Of a stretch of 62,126 nt of DNA, positions 17,498 to 25,731 are shown one piece after another; the first letter of the stretch is position 1; each line of letters opens with the position of its first letter. The stretch comes from Spirochaetales bacterium (GTDB lineage: Bacteria; Spirochaetota; Spirochaetia; SZUA-6; JAFGRV01). Both the position numbers and the translations under genes were made by a program. The stretch covers positions 1 to 62,126 of the forward strand of contig JAFGWI010000089.1 in assembly GCA_016937215.1 (NCBI GenBank), written 5' to 3'. The notes beneath the pieces were generated by a model. It searched no databases. It worked only from the letters and a program-made list of their open reading frames with translations, and was not told the DNA's origin.

Positions 17498-19015
17498 CTA
17501 TCCTACAACATTCCTTTCGATTTCAGCCACAGTCGTAAAGCCTTCCAGAACTTTGTCAATTCCATCGGCGATCAGGGTTTTCATTCCCTTTTCCGCGACC
17601 AAATGGTTCTTGATATCAGAATCCTTGACTCCCCGAATTATCATTTCCTCAACATCAGAGTCTGAGGAAAAGAATTCAAAAATTCCAATACGTCCTTTGT
17701 ATCCTGTATTATTACAAGCTTCACAGCCCTGACCTATATAAACACTGGCATTCTTGGGGGCTCCATACCGGGTTAGAATCAGTTTTTCCATGCTATCGGG
17801 TTTGACCTCTTTTTTGCATTCCTGGCAGATCTGTCTGACAAGACGCTGAGCCAATCCGCCGCGAAGCACGGCTGCAAGCAGATAGGGTTCAATCCCCATG
17901 TTTTTTAAGCGGGTAATAACTGAAACAGAATCATTTGTATGCAAGGTGGATAAAACAAGGTGCCCGGTTAATGCCGCGCGAATGGAGAGTTCTGCTGTTT
18001 CTGTATCACGGATTTCACCAACCATTACAATATTAGGGTCTTGTCGCAAAACTCGGCGTAAAATGGAATCAAAACCCAGACCTATCCGATCGTTGGTCTG
18101 AATTTGGTTAATACCTTTGGTCACGTATTCAATGGGATCTTCGATTGTGATGATTTTAACATCTTCGGTATTGATTTCCTGTAAAACAGCGCTGAGAGTT
18201 GTGGTTTTACCGCTACCTGTGGGGCCTGTTACCAGAATCAATCCATTAGGGGTTTTACATTTATTGCGAAAGGCCTCTAACTGCTCCTTTGACAATCCTG
18301 CTTCTGGCAATTTTATCAGGGTTTTCTTTTTGTTGAATAAACGGAGAACGATGGATTCTCCATTTGCCACTGGGATAATGGAAACACGAAGGTCGATTTC
18401 ATCATCTCCCAGATGTACGGAAATTCTCCCGTCCTGGGGCAATCGTTTTTCCATGATATTCAGGTTGGCCATGATCTTAAGACGTGAAGCCACTGCCGCG
18501 AAGCGGTCGCGGTCGATTCGGGAGACAATTTTCAAATGACCATCAATACGGTAACGTACAATAACTTCATCTTCAAAGCCTTCAATATGAATATCCGAAG
18601 CACCCTTTCGAATCGCCTCTATCATTATGCTGTTAACCAAGTTAATAATAGGAGCATCGTTGGCCAGTTTGTCCAGAAGGATTTTTTCATCCTGCTCACC
18701 TTCAAGAGAACCGGCCCCTGCTTCGGCTGCTGAAAGTTTTTCGCTTAAATAGGCAGAAAACTCATTCCGGTCAAGGGCGCAGAAAATAATGCGTTTATTG
18801 GAGTGGAAATTTTTAAGGTTTTCAAGGAGTTCATAATTCTTGGTTTCAACAACCCCGATGAAAATCATGTCATCATCTTCTTTCAGACGAATGACCTTGT
18901 TGTTTTCTATATATTCAAGCGGATATTGTTCTTCCCCGTCAGGCAAAGGCTTAAAGTCGGACAGGGAAACCTGTACCATGGGTAATTCATGAAAAAAATC
19001 GTCTATGTCTGACAC
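17498..19015 (-). CDS. gspE: Type II secretion ATPase GspE
   Basis: The cytosolic hexameric motor, 505 residues. Walker A is GPTGSGKTTTL (264-274). The Asp box is IEDPIEYV, Walker B is IVMVGEIRDTETA, and the His box is TGHLVLSTLHTN. The zinc-binding segment keeps its four cysteines (CQECKKE and CEACNNTGYKGR). The N-terminal 110 residues are diverged from the usual N1E domain, which contacts GspL. It is 13 bases after gspD. No PilT-like retraction ATPase is present, which favours secretion over a type IV pilus. Confidence 0.95.
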   Translation of the reverse strand: MSDIDDFFHELPMVQVSLSDFKPLPDGEEQYPLEYIENNKVIRLKEDDDMIFIGVVETKNYELLENLKNFHSNKRIIFCALDRNEFSAYLSEKLSAAEAGAGSLEGEQDEKILLDKLANDAPIINLVNSIMIEAIRKGASDIHIEGFEDEVIVRYRIDGHLKIVSRIDRDRFAAVASRLKIMANLNIMEKRLPQDGRISVHLGDDEIDLRVSIIPVANGESIVLRLFNKKKTLIKLPEAGLSKEQLEAFRNKCKTPNGLILVTGPTGSGKTTTLSAVLQEINTEDVKIITIEDPIEYVTKGINQIQTNDRIGLGFDSILRRVLRQDPNIVMVGEIRDTETAELSIRAALTGHLVLSTLHTNDSVSVITRLKNMGIEPYLLAAVLRGGLAQRLVRQICQECKKEVKPDSMEKLILTRYGAPKNASVYIGQGCEACNNTGYKGRIGIFEFFSSDSDVEEMIIRGVKDSDIKNHLVAEKGMKTLIADGIDKVLEGFTTVAEIERNVVG

Positions 19016-19028
19016 GGTTGATTAACTC

Positions 19029-21230
19029 CTAATTCTTGATAAATTTTAAATAAAGGTCCTTGATTCGTCTTTCACTGTCTGCCAGTTCAACAGGGCTTTT
19101 ATCGATTTGCGGTAAAATGAATACCGAAAGCTTGGATTTGTTCATGGTTTCGGTTTTTCTGGCAAAAAGGATTTCGCCGATTATCGGGATATCACCTAAA
19201 AAGGGAATCTTTTGCACAGTAGAGGTGTTATTTTGACGCATCAGACCGCTGATTTCCAAGGGGGTACCGGACATGGTGCGTACCTTTTCATTAATTTCCT
19301 TGCTATAGGTTGAACCTGAACCGGTTAGTAAATCGCCGCTTCCTTCACTGGTAATGGAAATTGTCACATCCATGGTGATCATGCCATCGCCGGAGGTCCA
19401 GCCTTCAATTTTCAGCTTGAAACCCGTGTCAACAGAGGCCTTGGTTCCTTCGGTTTTTTCACCTGTTTCCGGATCTGTTTCAGTGGTGACGGTAAAAAAG
19501 GTCTCAACATCATTAAAGGCCACTTTTTCACCGGACAGACCGTGGAGCATGGTATCGGTAATGATACGAGCATTATTATTGGACATGGACCAGTTTAAAT
19601 TATAGGCCCCTACAATACCCATAATACCTGGCACATCAAAATTTAAGGAAAATAATCCTCCCAGAGCACCACCCAGGGAGATCACATTGGTTTCAGGTGT
19701 CAACGTATCTCTATTTTTCAATGAAAAATTATAAACATTAGTGTCGGTTTGCTGCCAGTCCATACCCTCTCCTTCATTATGGGAGATCACGAAAATCTGA
19801 TAACGGATCTGGGGAACCGGCTGGTCAAAAACAGCCAATTGCTTGTTGAACTCAGCCAGCTTCACCTTGTTTCCTTTGAAAAAAATCAGGGTCGGGTCAA
19901 GGGTCTGGACAATATCTTCTTTGGCCACCGAAGGTGGGAGCAGTTTGAGAAGGTCTTCGGCTTTGATATATTTTAAACGCACTTCAAAACTTCCCGGAGG
20001 ACGGTCCAGCAAGGCAATATATTCATCAAGCATTTTTTTCTTTTCCTTTGTCATTTGCATCACAAAGGAATTGGTTTCATCAATTATAGTTGTTTTGATG
20101 AATTTAAAGCTTTCAGGTAAAAGTGATGAGATCTTTTTAGCATCAATAAAATTCAGATCAAAACGATAATTGATGTTTTCAAGATCCTCTTTGTCAACCT
20201 CGGCTATGAACTCCAGCAAAGGATCTATTTCGTCCATACTGCCATTAAGAATAACCGTATTGGCGGTTAAATCCATTCTGTAGAATTTACTAGAACCAGC
20301 CCCAATATCTGAAGGCATAATGCGCTGTAAATCCTGGGCTGTAATATATTTTAAGCTGATAATTTTATTGACCTTGAATTTTTTGATGATGTCCCGTTCC
20401 TGTACTTCGAAGAGATAATAGATACCATCGCGAATCACGTAATCAGCATTGCCCTTTTCACAAATTAGATTGAGCATTTGATGAAAACTCTTGTTATTAA
20501 AAATAAGCGGTTCATTTATCTGCTGCGCCCGGCTATAAAGCAATTGATACTCGGCACTTTCTTCCGCGAAGAGTTCCTGAACCAGGTCCTTGAACTGGAC
20601 ACGTGATTTATTGATGGAATAGGTTCCATTGGGATTTTTTCTGAGATTATCAAAAGGCAGCATAACATTGGTTGGATTATCCTGGGTTTTTACTTTTTCA
20701 GGATCCTGCTTGATATAATAGTAATCTCCCTCATCCAGAAGCTCATAGCCCTGGGCCTGACGAATCAAAATTTCCAGAACGCGTTTAGGTGCCAGATTCA
20801 TTACATGAATGGTCGGTGACATAGTGGGAAGCTGATCATACAAAATGGCCTTTGCAATTGTTTCACTGATCTGATCTATTATAAAGCGAACCAGAACATC
20901 TTCAGCATCCACATTAATGGTCATGTCAGGATTTTGCTTCACCTGAATGCGGGAAACATAATAAATCCCGCCTTCCTCCTTGAAATACATGTTATGAGGA
21001 TCAAGAAAACTCGCAAGACCTTCTTCAAAACTGATATTGGCAAAATGAAAACTTGCCTGACCATGAACTGTTTCATCAGGAATGATGGTTACTTCAACAG
21101 CATCAGCCAAGGCGAGTAAAATATCACTGATGGGGATGTTGTTAAAGGTCATAGCCGGAATCATTTTCTGGGACCAGATAAAGGGAGTAAGAGTCAGGAC
21201 AATGATAATGAGTAATAATTTTCTAGCCAT
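19029..21230 (-). CDS. gspD: Type II secretion secretin GspD
   Basis: The outer-membrane channel, 733 residues, with a signal peptide at 1-20. Residues about 25-100 are N0-like (IPISDILLALADAVEVTIIP). Repeated N-domain motifs follow (VNKIISLKYITAQDLQRIMP and LKYIKAEDLLKLLPPS). The secretin core (about 490-720) contains the gate region and the signature PLEISGLMRQNN, followed by VQKIPFLGDIPIIGEILF. The start overlaps the peptidase gene by eight bases (ATGGCTAG). It has the normal family layout. No C-terminal pilotin-binding S-domain is evident. Confidence 0.95.
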   Translation of the reverse strand: MARKLLLIIIVLTLTPFIWSQKMIPAMTFNNIPISDILLALADAVEVTIIPDETVHGQASFHFANISFEEGLASFLDPHNMYFKEEGGIYYVSRIQVKQNPDMTINVDAEDVLVRFIIDQISETIAKAILYDQLPTMSPTIHVMNLAPKRVLEILIRQAQGYELLDEGDYYYIKQDPEKVKTQDNPTNVMLPFDNLRKNPNGTYSINKSRVQFKDLVQELFAEESAEYQLLYSRAQQINEPLIFNNKSFHQMLNLICEKGNADYVIRDGIYYLFEVQERDIIKKFKVNKIISLKYITAQDLQRIMPSDIGAGSSKFYRMDLTANTVILNGSMDEIDPLLEFIAEVDKEDLENINYRFDLNFIDAKKISSLLPESFKFIKTTIIDETNSFVMQMTKEKKKMLDEYIALLDRPPGSFEVRLKYIKAEDLLKLLPPSVAKEDIVQTLDPTLIFFKGNKVKLAEFNKQLAVFDQPVPQIRYQIFVISHNEGEGMDWQQTDTNVYNFSLKNRDTLTPETNVISLGGALGGLFSLNFDVPGIMGIVGAYNLNWSMSNNNARIITDTMLHGLSGEKVAFNDVETFFTVTTETDPETGEKTEGTKASVDTGFKLKIEGWTSGDGMITMDVTISITSEGSGDLLTGSGSTYSKEINEKVRTMSGTPLEISGLMRQNNTSTVQKIPFLGDIPIIGEILFARKTETMNKSKLSVFILPQIDKSPVELADSERRIKDLYLKFIKN

Positions 21231-21693
21231 ATAAAATCCTCGTCATAAAATCAGTAAAAAAGAAGGAAAAAACTCCCCCTATTATCATAAAGGGAGCAAA
21301 AGGTATGCCTTCGTTCTCCTTTAATTTCTTTTTAAATAACAAAATAGCACCGGCCATAGAACCAAGCAGAGATGCCAGTATCATGGAAAACAACCAGCCT
21401 TCAAAGCCCAAAAAAAGAGCTATAACCGCTGACAATTTTGCATCTCCCAAACCAATTTTTCCATGGGAAAAATACCACAACACAAAGATCAACAGAAAAC
21501 CAATAAACATGTGCAGCAAAAAAAACAAAGAGCTGTCTTTGGAAATAAACCACCGAAAAACCAATAAGGTTACAGTGCATAAGATAAGATATATATCCGG
21601 GATTTGCTGTTCCTTAAGATCATGTATTATTATTGGGACTGAAAACAGCAAAAAAACCCCAAATGAAAGCCAATCAGCAAAGGTCTTTTCCAT
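21223..21693 (-). CDS. Prepilin peptidase, A24 catalytic domain only
   Basis: An inner-membrane aspartyl protease of 156 residues that would cleave the pseudopilin leaders. The catalytic aspartates are in HDLKEQQIPD (about 25-34) and GLGDAKLS (the GxGD motif, about 77-80). Several hydrophobic segments surround them. The N-terminal domain of classical PilD/GspO, with its CxxC pairs and N-methyltransferase activity, is absent, so the length is about 60% of usual. It heads the secretion operon and overlaps gspD by eight bases. Either pseudopilins are not methylated or another enzyme does it. Confidence 0.85.
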   Translation of the reverse strand: MEKTFADWLSFGVFLLFSVPIIIHDLKEQQIPDIYLILCTVTLLVFRWFISKDSSLFFLLHMFIGFLLIFVLWYFSHGKIGLGDAKLSAVIALFLGFEGWLFSMILASLLGSMAGAILLFKKKLKENEGIPFAPFMIIGGVFSFFFTDFMTRILYG

Positions 21694-21768
21694 TTAATTT
21701 TTGAATATCCTGAAATTCTGTCTATTTATAAGGTTATTATGTATTTTCCTAATTGTCAAGTTATCTTA

Positions 21769-22139
21769 TTTCCAATAGCAGGGCAATCGTGTTTAATGAA
21801 TTATGTTTCAACCGCTTGTCATTCTGAGAAGGAACTACGGGCCGAGCAGTAAACGCGGAGCGTTTACTGCTCGGTGTCGTGAATCCTCATTGGGATTCAC
21901 TTTATCCATGCGTCCTGAAAGAATCTCGCCTGGTTTGGGGCTTTTGTTTGTGAATATAATTGGTCTATGCCAAATGAGATTCTTCGCTTTGCTCAGAATG
22001 ACGGCGGGTGATAACTCAGAATGACGGCGGGTGATAACTCAGAGTGACGGCGGGTGATAACTCAGAGTGACGGCGGGTGACAGCTCAGAGTGACAAAGCA
22101 ACTATATAAATTATAATGCTATTGCCCTGTTTCCAATAG
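21769..22139. mobile_element. MITE-like element with 10-bp target duplication (element C1)
   Basis: The element spans 21779-22129 (351 bp). Its ends are CAGGGCAAT and ATTGCCCTG, a 9-bp terminal inverted repeat. It is flanked by TTTCCAATAG at 21769-21778 and again at 22130-22139, a perfect 10-bp direct repeat as expected of a target-site duplication. Inside are a second inverted pair (GTCATTCTGAG at 21818, CTCAGAATGAC at 21992), a 15-bp perfect hairpin at 21842-21874 and a 23-bp tandem repeat. No transposase is encoded, so it must be mobilised in trans. Confidence 0.8.
21994..22095. repeat. 23-bp tandem repeat in element C1
   Basis: Four units and a partial fifth start at 21994, 22017, 22040, 22063 and 22086. 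The core is GACGGCGGGTGATAAC, with small differences between units. The period is exactly 23 bases. Confidence 0.9.
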
Positions 22140-22271
22140 CACTTCCCGGCAGCTATGCTCATGACCTTAAAAATTCGATTCCATCTTAGTTTTTTTGCTA
22201 TCCCCTGCCCCTTTGAATCTTGATTATCAGGTTAGCAAAACAAAGTCATCTTTTATAATTCGATAAAGACT

Positions 22272-22300
22272 AAAAAAAACCGGCATTTAACATGCCGGTT
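22272..22300 (-). terminator. Intrinsic terminator of the small zinc-protein gene
   Basis: On the minus strand AACCGGCAT pairs with ATGCCGGTT around a five-base loop and is followed by a run of eight T. It lies 22 bases after the stop at 22322. Confidence 0.9.
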
Positions 22301-22321
22301 AATATGGTTTCGTTCAATCCT

Positions 22322-22609
22322 TTATTTCGCTCGTTTGTCAATTTTATCGCGATGCTCTTCGCACAAACGATAAGCTTTTTTAGTACGCGGGTTCTTTTTT
22401 GTTACCTTTGCGCCACAAACAACACACAAGCCTTGCTCGCGTCGTCGATGGTAAAGACGCGCAAAACGCTCAGAACCTGATGCACGGTATTTGCTAATCT
22501 GAATTCTCAGACCTTTAAACAAATATGTACCGATGGAAGATTCATCAGCTTCCTTTAAAAGATCTGTAACCTGTTCCAGTTTTTTAATTGTTACTTTTGT
22601 TGGTTCCAT
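22322..22609 (-). CDS. Small basic zinc-binding protein, unknown function
   Basis: A 95-residue, strongly basic protein. The C-terminal half contains CVVCGAK and, 14 residues on, RLCEEHRDK. Together they form a CxxC...CxxH set that should bind one zinc ion. The surrounding region is Arg/Lys-rich (RFARLYHRRREQG), suggesting contact with RNA or DNA. The N-terminal half is helical (KKLEQVTDLLKEADESS). It has an excellent ribosome site (AAAGGAGGG) and a strong terminator, so it is a well-expressed single gene. I do not recognise the family. A ribosome- or nucleoid-associated role is a guess from composition. Confidence 0.75.
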   Translation of the reverse strand: MEPTKVTIKKLEQVTDLLKEADESSIGTYLFKGLRIQISKYRASGSERFARLYHRRREQGLCVVCGAKVTKKNPRTKKAYRLCEEHRDKIDKRAK

Positions 22610-23627
22610 TACTTAATATCCCTCCTTTAAACAGACATTATATGCTACTCTTTACATTCTATAATTTTTAAAAAAAATTAACAAGAGTATAACAAAAATA
22701 TTATGAAATATATCATAATTTTTTAATTTAGATTTTTGATGTTTTAATGATCCTCACATAAAGAATCGGCAAAAACCAAGAAAAATATAATCATATTTAT
22801 CGTTTTTTTCTATTAGTCGGCGCTTTCGCCTGCAATGATGAAACATGAACTAAGTAAGTATTTAGGTATCGTTGAATACAACGATGGCGATACCATGATC
22901 AATCTCTGAAATAATGGTTTTTGAGTGAAAGGTGTTGGCTTCTTTTACAACAGCTTTTGTGCGTAAGCTATAACTCCATAATCGAAATATTCTATTACTT
23001 ATTACAAATATAGGTGGCGAGAAATCATGAATACAATCAACAAAGAAAATGTTTAAACAACAAAATTGATATTGATAATTATCAGGTCTTGGTGTCACAG
23101 CATGAAAAAAGTATTTTTTATATTGAATATTAATTGAACGGAGAATTAGCGTCTCGCAACTTACTTTCAGTAAATAAATTAAGAGATTGTCTGAATTAAC
23201 TATAAAACGCGGGCTCATATATTTCAAAGTTCGATTCACCTGATAGTTGGCAAAATCCTTATTTTAACGCTTGCTTCCATGTAAATCAGCCCTTTTTTTT
23301 GTGGCGGATCTGATTCGGAGCTATTGATATTTGGTTACCAGAAAATGGATTTAAAATTTACTAAGGAAAAAGGCATCTGCTGTGCAGGTGGTGGTTGACT
23401 CTGATTATTTTTTTCAACAATCCTCTTTTTTTTAATCTGCCAAAAGAGCCATCCAATGAATATCAATTTTTTTTGGTTTTAGCAATTATTTTTAAGGAAA
23501 CTTCAACTATCTTTGGCAAGTCTGACACAGGTCAACAAAGTCAATATATTTTTTTAAAGCATAGGAAACAGAACATTTGTTAACCGGTATATTTATAAAT
23601 GTTGAAGATAACCTTTTGATAGGCAAA

Positions 23628-23762
23628 CACCATAGGCTTATTCCTCGCTCCTATGCTTGCCTCATAGTCGATCAGACTCGGCGCTTTGCTATCACCGGAA
23701 AAGTTTTTTTTCAGGAAAATATCCGGCAAAAAAAACTAGCTGCTGTCCTTAACGCTTTTGCT
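23628..23762 (-). repeat. Degenerate family A repeat
   Basis: Keeps CGCTTTGCTATC, a TTTTTTTTC...AAAAAAAAC stem around an AATATCCGG segment and the terminal AACGC. The first hairpin is lost. It is the most decayed recognisable copy. Confidence 0.5.
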
Positions 23763-23911
23763 CTCGATTTCTTTGTTAGCTGTATAAATGAAATCGGATT
23801 CATGAAAATCAGTGCTGACACATAATGGATATGATCTACCGCATAAAGCACAACAGTTCTTAAATTAAAATTGTTGCGCTTGTCTAGCAAACTCATTTTT
23901 CAGCTTTTATC

Positions 23912-24069
23912 GCGTTAGGGATTGCAGCTAAAACCCCGCAGCAGGCTGGTGTTTTTAATCAGTTGCCATTGCATTGCTTTGGACAATCACAGCAGTGTTA
24001 TACAGGTTCTGCGAGGAGTTGAAGCGTAAAGCCCGACCCCATGAAGCGAAGCGGAATGGGGAAACGCCC
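23912..24069 (+). repeat. Intergenic repeat family B copy 1
   Basis: Starts GCGTTAGGGATTGCAGC and runs through ACCCCGCAGCAG. After a unique spacer it continues GCGAGGAGTTGAAGCG, AAGCCCGACC, then a CCCCAT...AATGGGG hairpin, and ends AAACGCCC. The ends match family A and the centre differs. Confidence 0.8.
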
Positions 24070-24300
24070 AAACAAGCCTTTGGCTAAACAAATACAAATT
24101 GTTTAGCAAGCCTAAAAGGAAAGTTAGTGTGAAAAAGGATTTCCTGCTTGTTATTCTTTTCTGTGTTTAGTACCAAACTGAAATAGATAGTCGATTTTTA
24201 TGCTATTTTTAAACTTTGTTAATAGATAACATGATCTTAAATAAGTGATAACATAAAGGATATCTTGACCAAGACATGATCTTTAGGTAAATTATAAATC

Positions 24301-24798
24301 ATGTTAAGTATTGTAACTCTAGGTGATGAATTATTACAGAAATCATCAAATTACGTTGAAGTTTTTGATAAAGAACTTTCAGATTATACAGACAAGATGT
24401 TTGAAGCCATGTTAAAATTCAAAGGAATTGGTTTGGCATCTGTGCAAGTTGGAAGATTAGACCGAATATTTGTTGTCCAAATTCCAAATGACGAACCCAG
24501 GGTTTTTATAAATCCTGAAATTATCGAAACCTCGGTTGAAGAAGACCATTACGAAGAGGGATGTCTTAGCATTCCTGGTGTGAATGCTGATGTCATTCGT
24601 CCTTATTATGTTAAAATTCAAGCCTATAATCTTAAAGGAAGGCCATTTAAACTTGAAGCCGAGGACCTTCTGGCAAGGGTTATCCAGCATGAACTGGATC
24701 ATTTGAATGGTGTTCTTTTTATTGATCATGTTGACTCAGAGCTTAAAAATCGCTTGGTTACTGATTATCATCAACGCAAGGAGAAACTTGCTGAGTGA
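24301..24798 (+). CDS. def: Peptide deformylase
   Basis: Removes the formyl group from nascent N-terminal methionine. It is a cytosolic metalloenzyme of 165 residues. Motif 1 is GIGLASVQVG (43-51; Ser replaces the usual second Ala). Motif 2 is EGCLSIPG with metal ligand C88. Motif 3 is QHELDH with H130, E131 and H134. Length is normal. TTGACC (24265-24270) and TAAATT (24288-24293), 17 bases apart, would start transcription almost at the ATG. This hints at a leaderless message, consistent with the weak ribosome site. It overlaps fmt by four bases (GTGA), so the formylation and deformylation enzymes are translationally coupled. Confidence 0.95.
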   Translation: MLSIVTLGDELLQKSSNYVEVFDKELSDYTDKMFEAMLKFKGIGLASVQVGRLDRIFVVQIPNDEPRVFINPEIIETSVEEDHYEEGCLSIPGVNADVIRPYYVKIQAYNLKGRPFKLEAEDLLARVIQHELDHLNGVLFIDHVDSELKNRLVTDYHQRKEKLAE

Positions 24799-25730
24799 AA
24801 ATAATTTTCGCCGGTACTCCTGAGTTTTCAGTACCATCATTTAAAGCGATTTGTGAAAAATTCGATGTAATAGCTGTGCTGACCGCGCCGGATAAACTGG
24901 CCGGCCGGGGGAAAAAAATTCAGCCTTCCCCAGTTAAAATCGCTGCAATGCACCTGGGAATCAGGGTTTTTCAGCCGGAAAAGCTCAATCAGGAATTCAG
25001 AGATGAACTCGCGCCTCTCAAACCGGATTTACTTGCCGTTGCGGCCTATAGTAAAATTTTCCGCAGGGAGTTTATCGATCTTTTCACCTTGGGCGGAATA
25101 AATCTTCATCCTTCTTTGCTGCCCCAATGGCGGGGCCCTGCTCCTATTCCCGCGGCCATACTCAGCGGCCAGAAGGAAAGCGGTATCACCATTCAGACTC
25201 TTGATTTACAAATGGACGCAGGTGATATTATTTTACAAAAAACATTTCCATTATATGGAAAAGAAACTACAACGGAATTAAGCAGTTTTTGCTCCCAGGA
25301 AGGAGCAAAAATGATGGCACAGGCTATCTTGCTTCTTGAACAAGGAAAAAGGGAGTTCAGAAAGCAAGATGAGGACAAAATTACCTATTGTCATTTGATT
25401 AACAAGCAGGATGGCCTTATCAACTGGTCCTTGGCTGCTTCTAAAATTGAAAGAATGATTCGCGCCTACTCTCCCTGGCCAAGAGCTTACACTTTTTGGA
25501 AGGAAAAATCCCTTGCATTAACAAAGGCGAATGTGATAAAAAGTGATTATTATAAAAATGCGGCTCCTGGTAAGGTTATTGATCTTGATCAAAAGGAAGG
25601 TATATTGATCGCAACTGGCGAGGGTATTTTAGCTGTCCAAATGCTCCAATTGCAGACAAAAAAAGAAATGGATTTCAAGGCTTTTTTGAATGGCAACAAG
25701 GATTTTTTAGGCAGTACTTTAGGAGAATAA
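24795..25730 (+). CDS. fmt: Methionyl-tRNA formyltransferase
   Basis: Formylates initiator Met-tRNA with 10-formyl-tetrahydrofolate. The protein has 311 residues. The N-terminal catalytic domain begins KIIFAGTPEFSVPS and holds the signature INLHPSLLPQWRGPAPI, with the Asn and His of the active site, and LQMDAGDI with the catalytic Asp. The C-terminal OB-like domain (about 205-305) binds tRNA (RMIRAYSPWPRAYTFW). The GTG start at 24795 overlaps the def stop by four bases and no better start is present. It is followed one base later by the PASTA gene. Confidence 0.96.
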   Translation: MKIIFAGTPEFSVPSFKAICEKFDVIAVLTAPDKLAGRGKKIQPSPVKIAAMHLGIRVFQPEKLNQEFRDELAPLKPDLLAVAAYSKIFRREFIDLFTLGGINLHPSLLPQWRGPAPIPAAILSGQKESGITIQTLDLQMDAGDIILQKTFPLYGKETTTELSSFCSQEGAKMMAQAILLLEQGKREFRKQDEDKITYCHLINKQDGLINWSLAASKIERMIRAYSPWPRAYTFWKEKSLALTKANVIKSDYYKNAAPGKVIDLDQKEGILIATGEGILAVQMLQLQTKKEMDFKAFLNGNKDFLGSTLGE

Positions 25731-25731
25731 A

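Larger units (their letters stand above)
22610..24300. other. 1.7-kb region without a convincing gene
   Basis: Reading frames here lack ribosome sites and family motifs. The stretch 22836-23240 has short frames broken by stops, such as a 24-codon frame at 22836, and may be a decayed gene I cannot identify. The right half holds a degenerate family A repeat (23628-23762) and a family B repeat (23912-24069). Confidence 0.4.

Noticed and set aside
10352..21693. Type IV pilus instead of type II secretion
   Set aside because: There is no PilT ATPase and no major pilin of usual type. Gene order E-F-G-I-J-K-L-M and a GspK-like tip protein fit secretion better.
21803..22024. 73-codon frame inside element C1, with a partner at 29593-29811
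   Set aside because: Both end in the same peptide because they cover the same repeat (AAATGAGATTCTTCGCTTTG). Neither has a ribosome site or family motifs.
21994..22095. CRISPR array
   Set aside because: The units are contiguous 23-bp tandem repeats without spacers, and no cas gene is present.
22862..23239. 125-codon minus-strand frame
   Set aside because: No ribosome site, odd composition and no recognisable domain. It lies in a stretch broken by stops in other frames.
24216..24233. Rex operator upstream of def (TTGTTA...TAACAT)
   Set aside because: The half-site spacing is one base short and one base mismatched, and def is not a usual Rex target.
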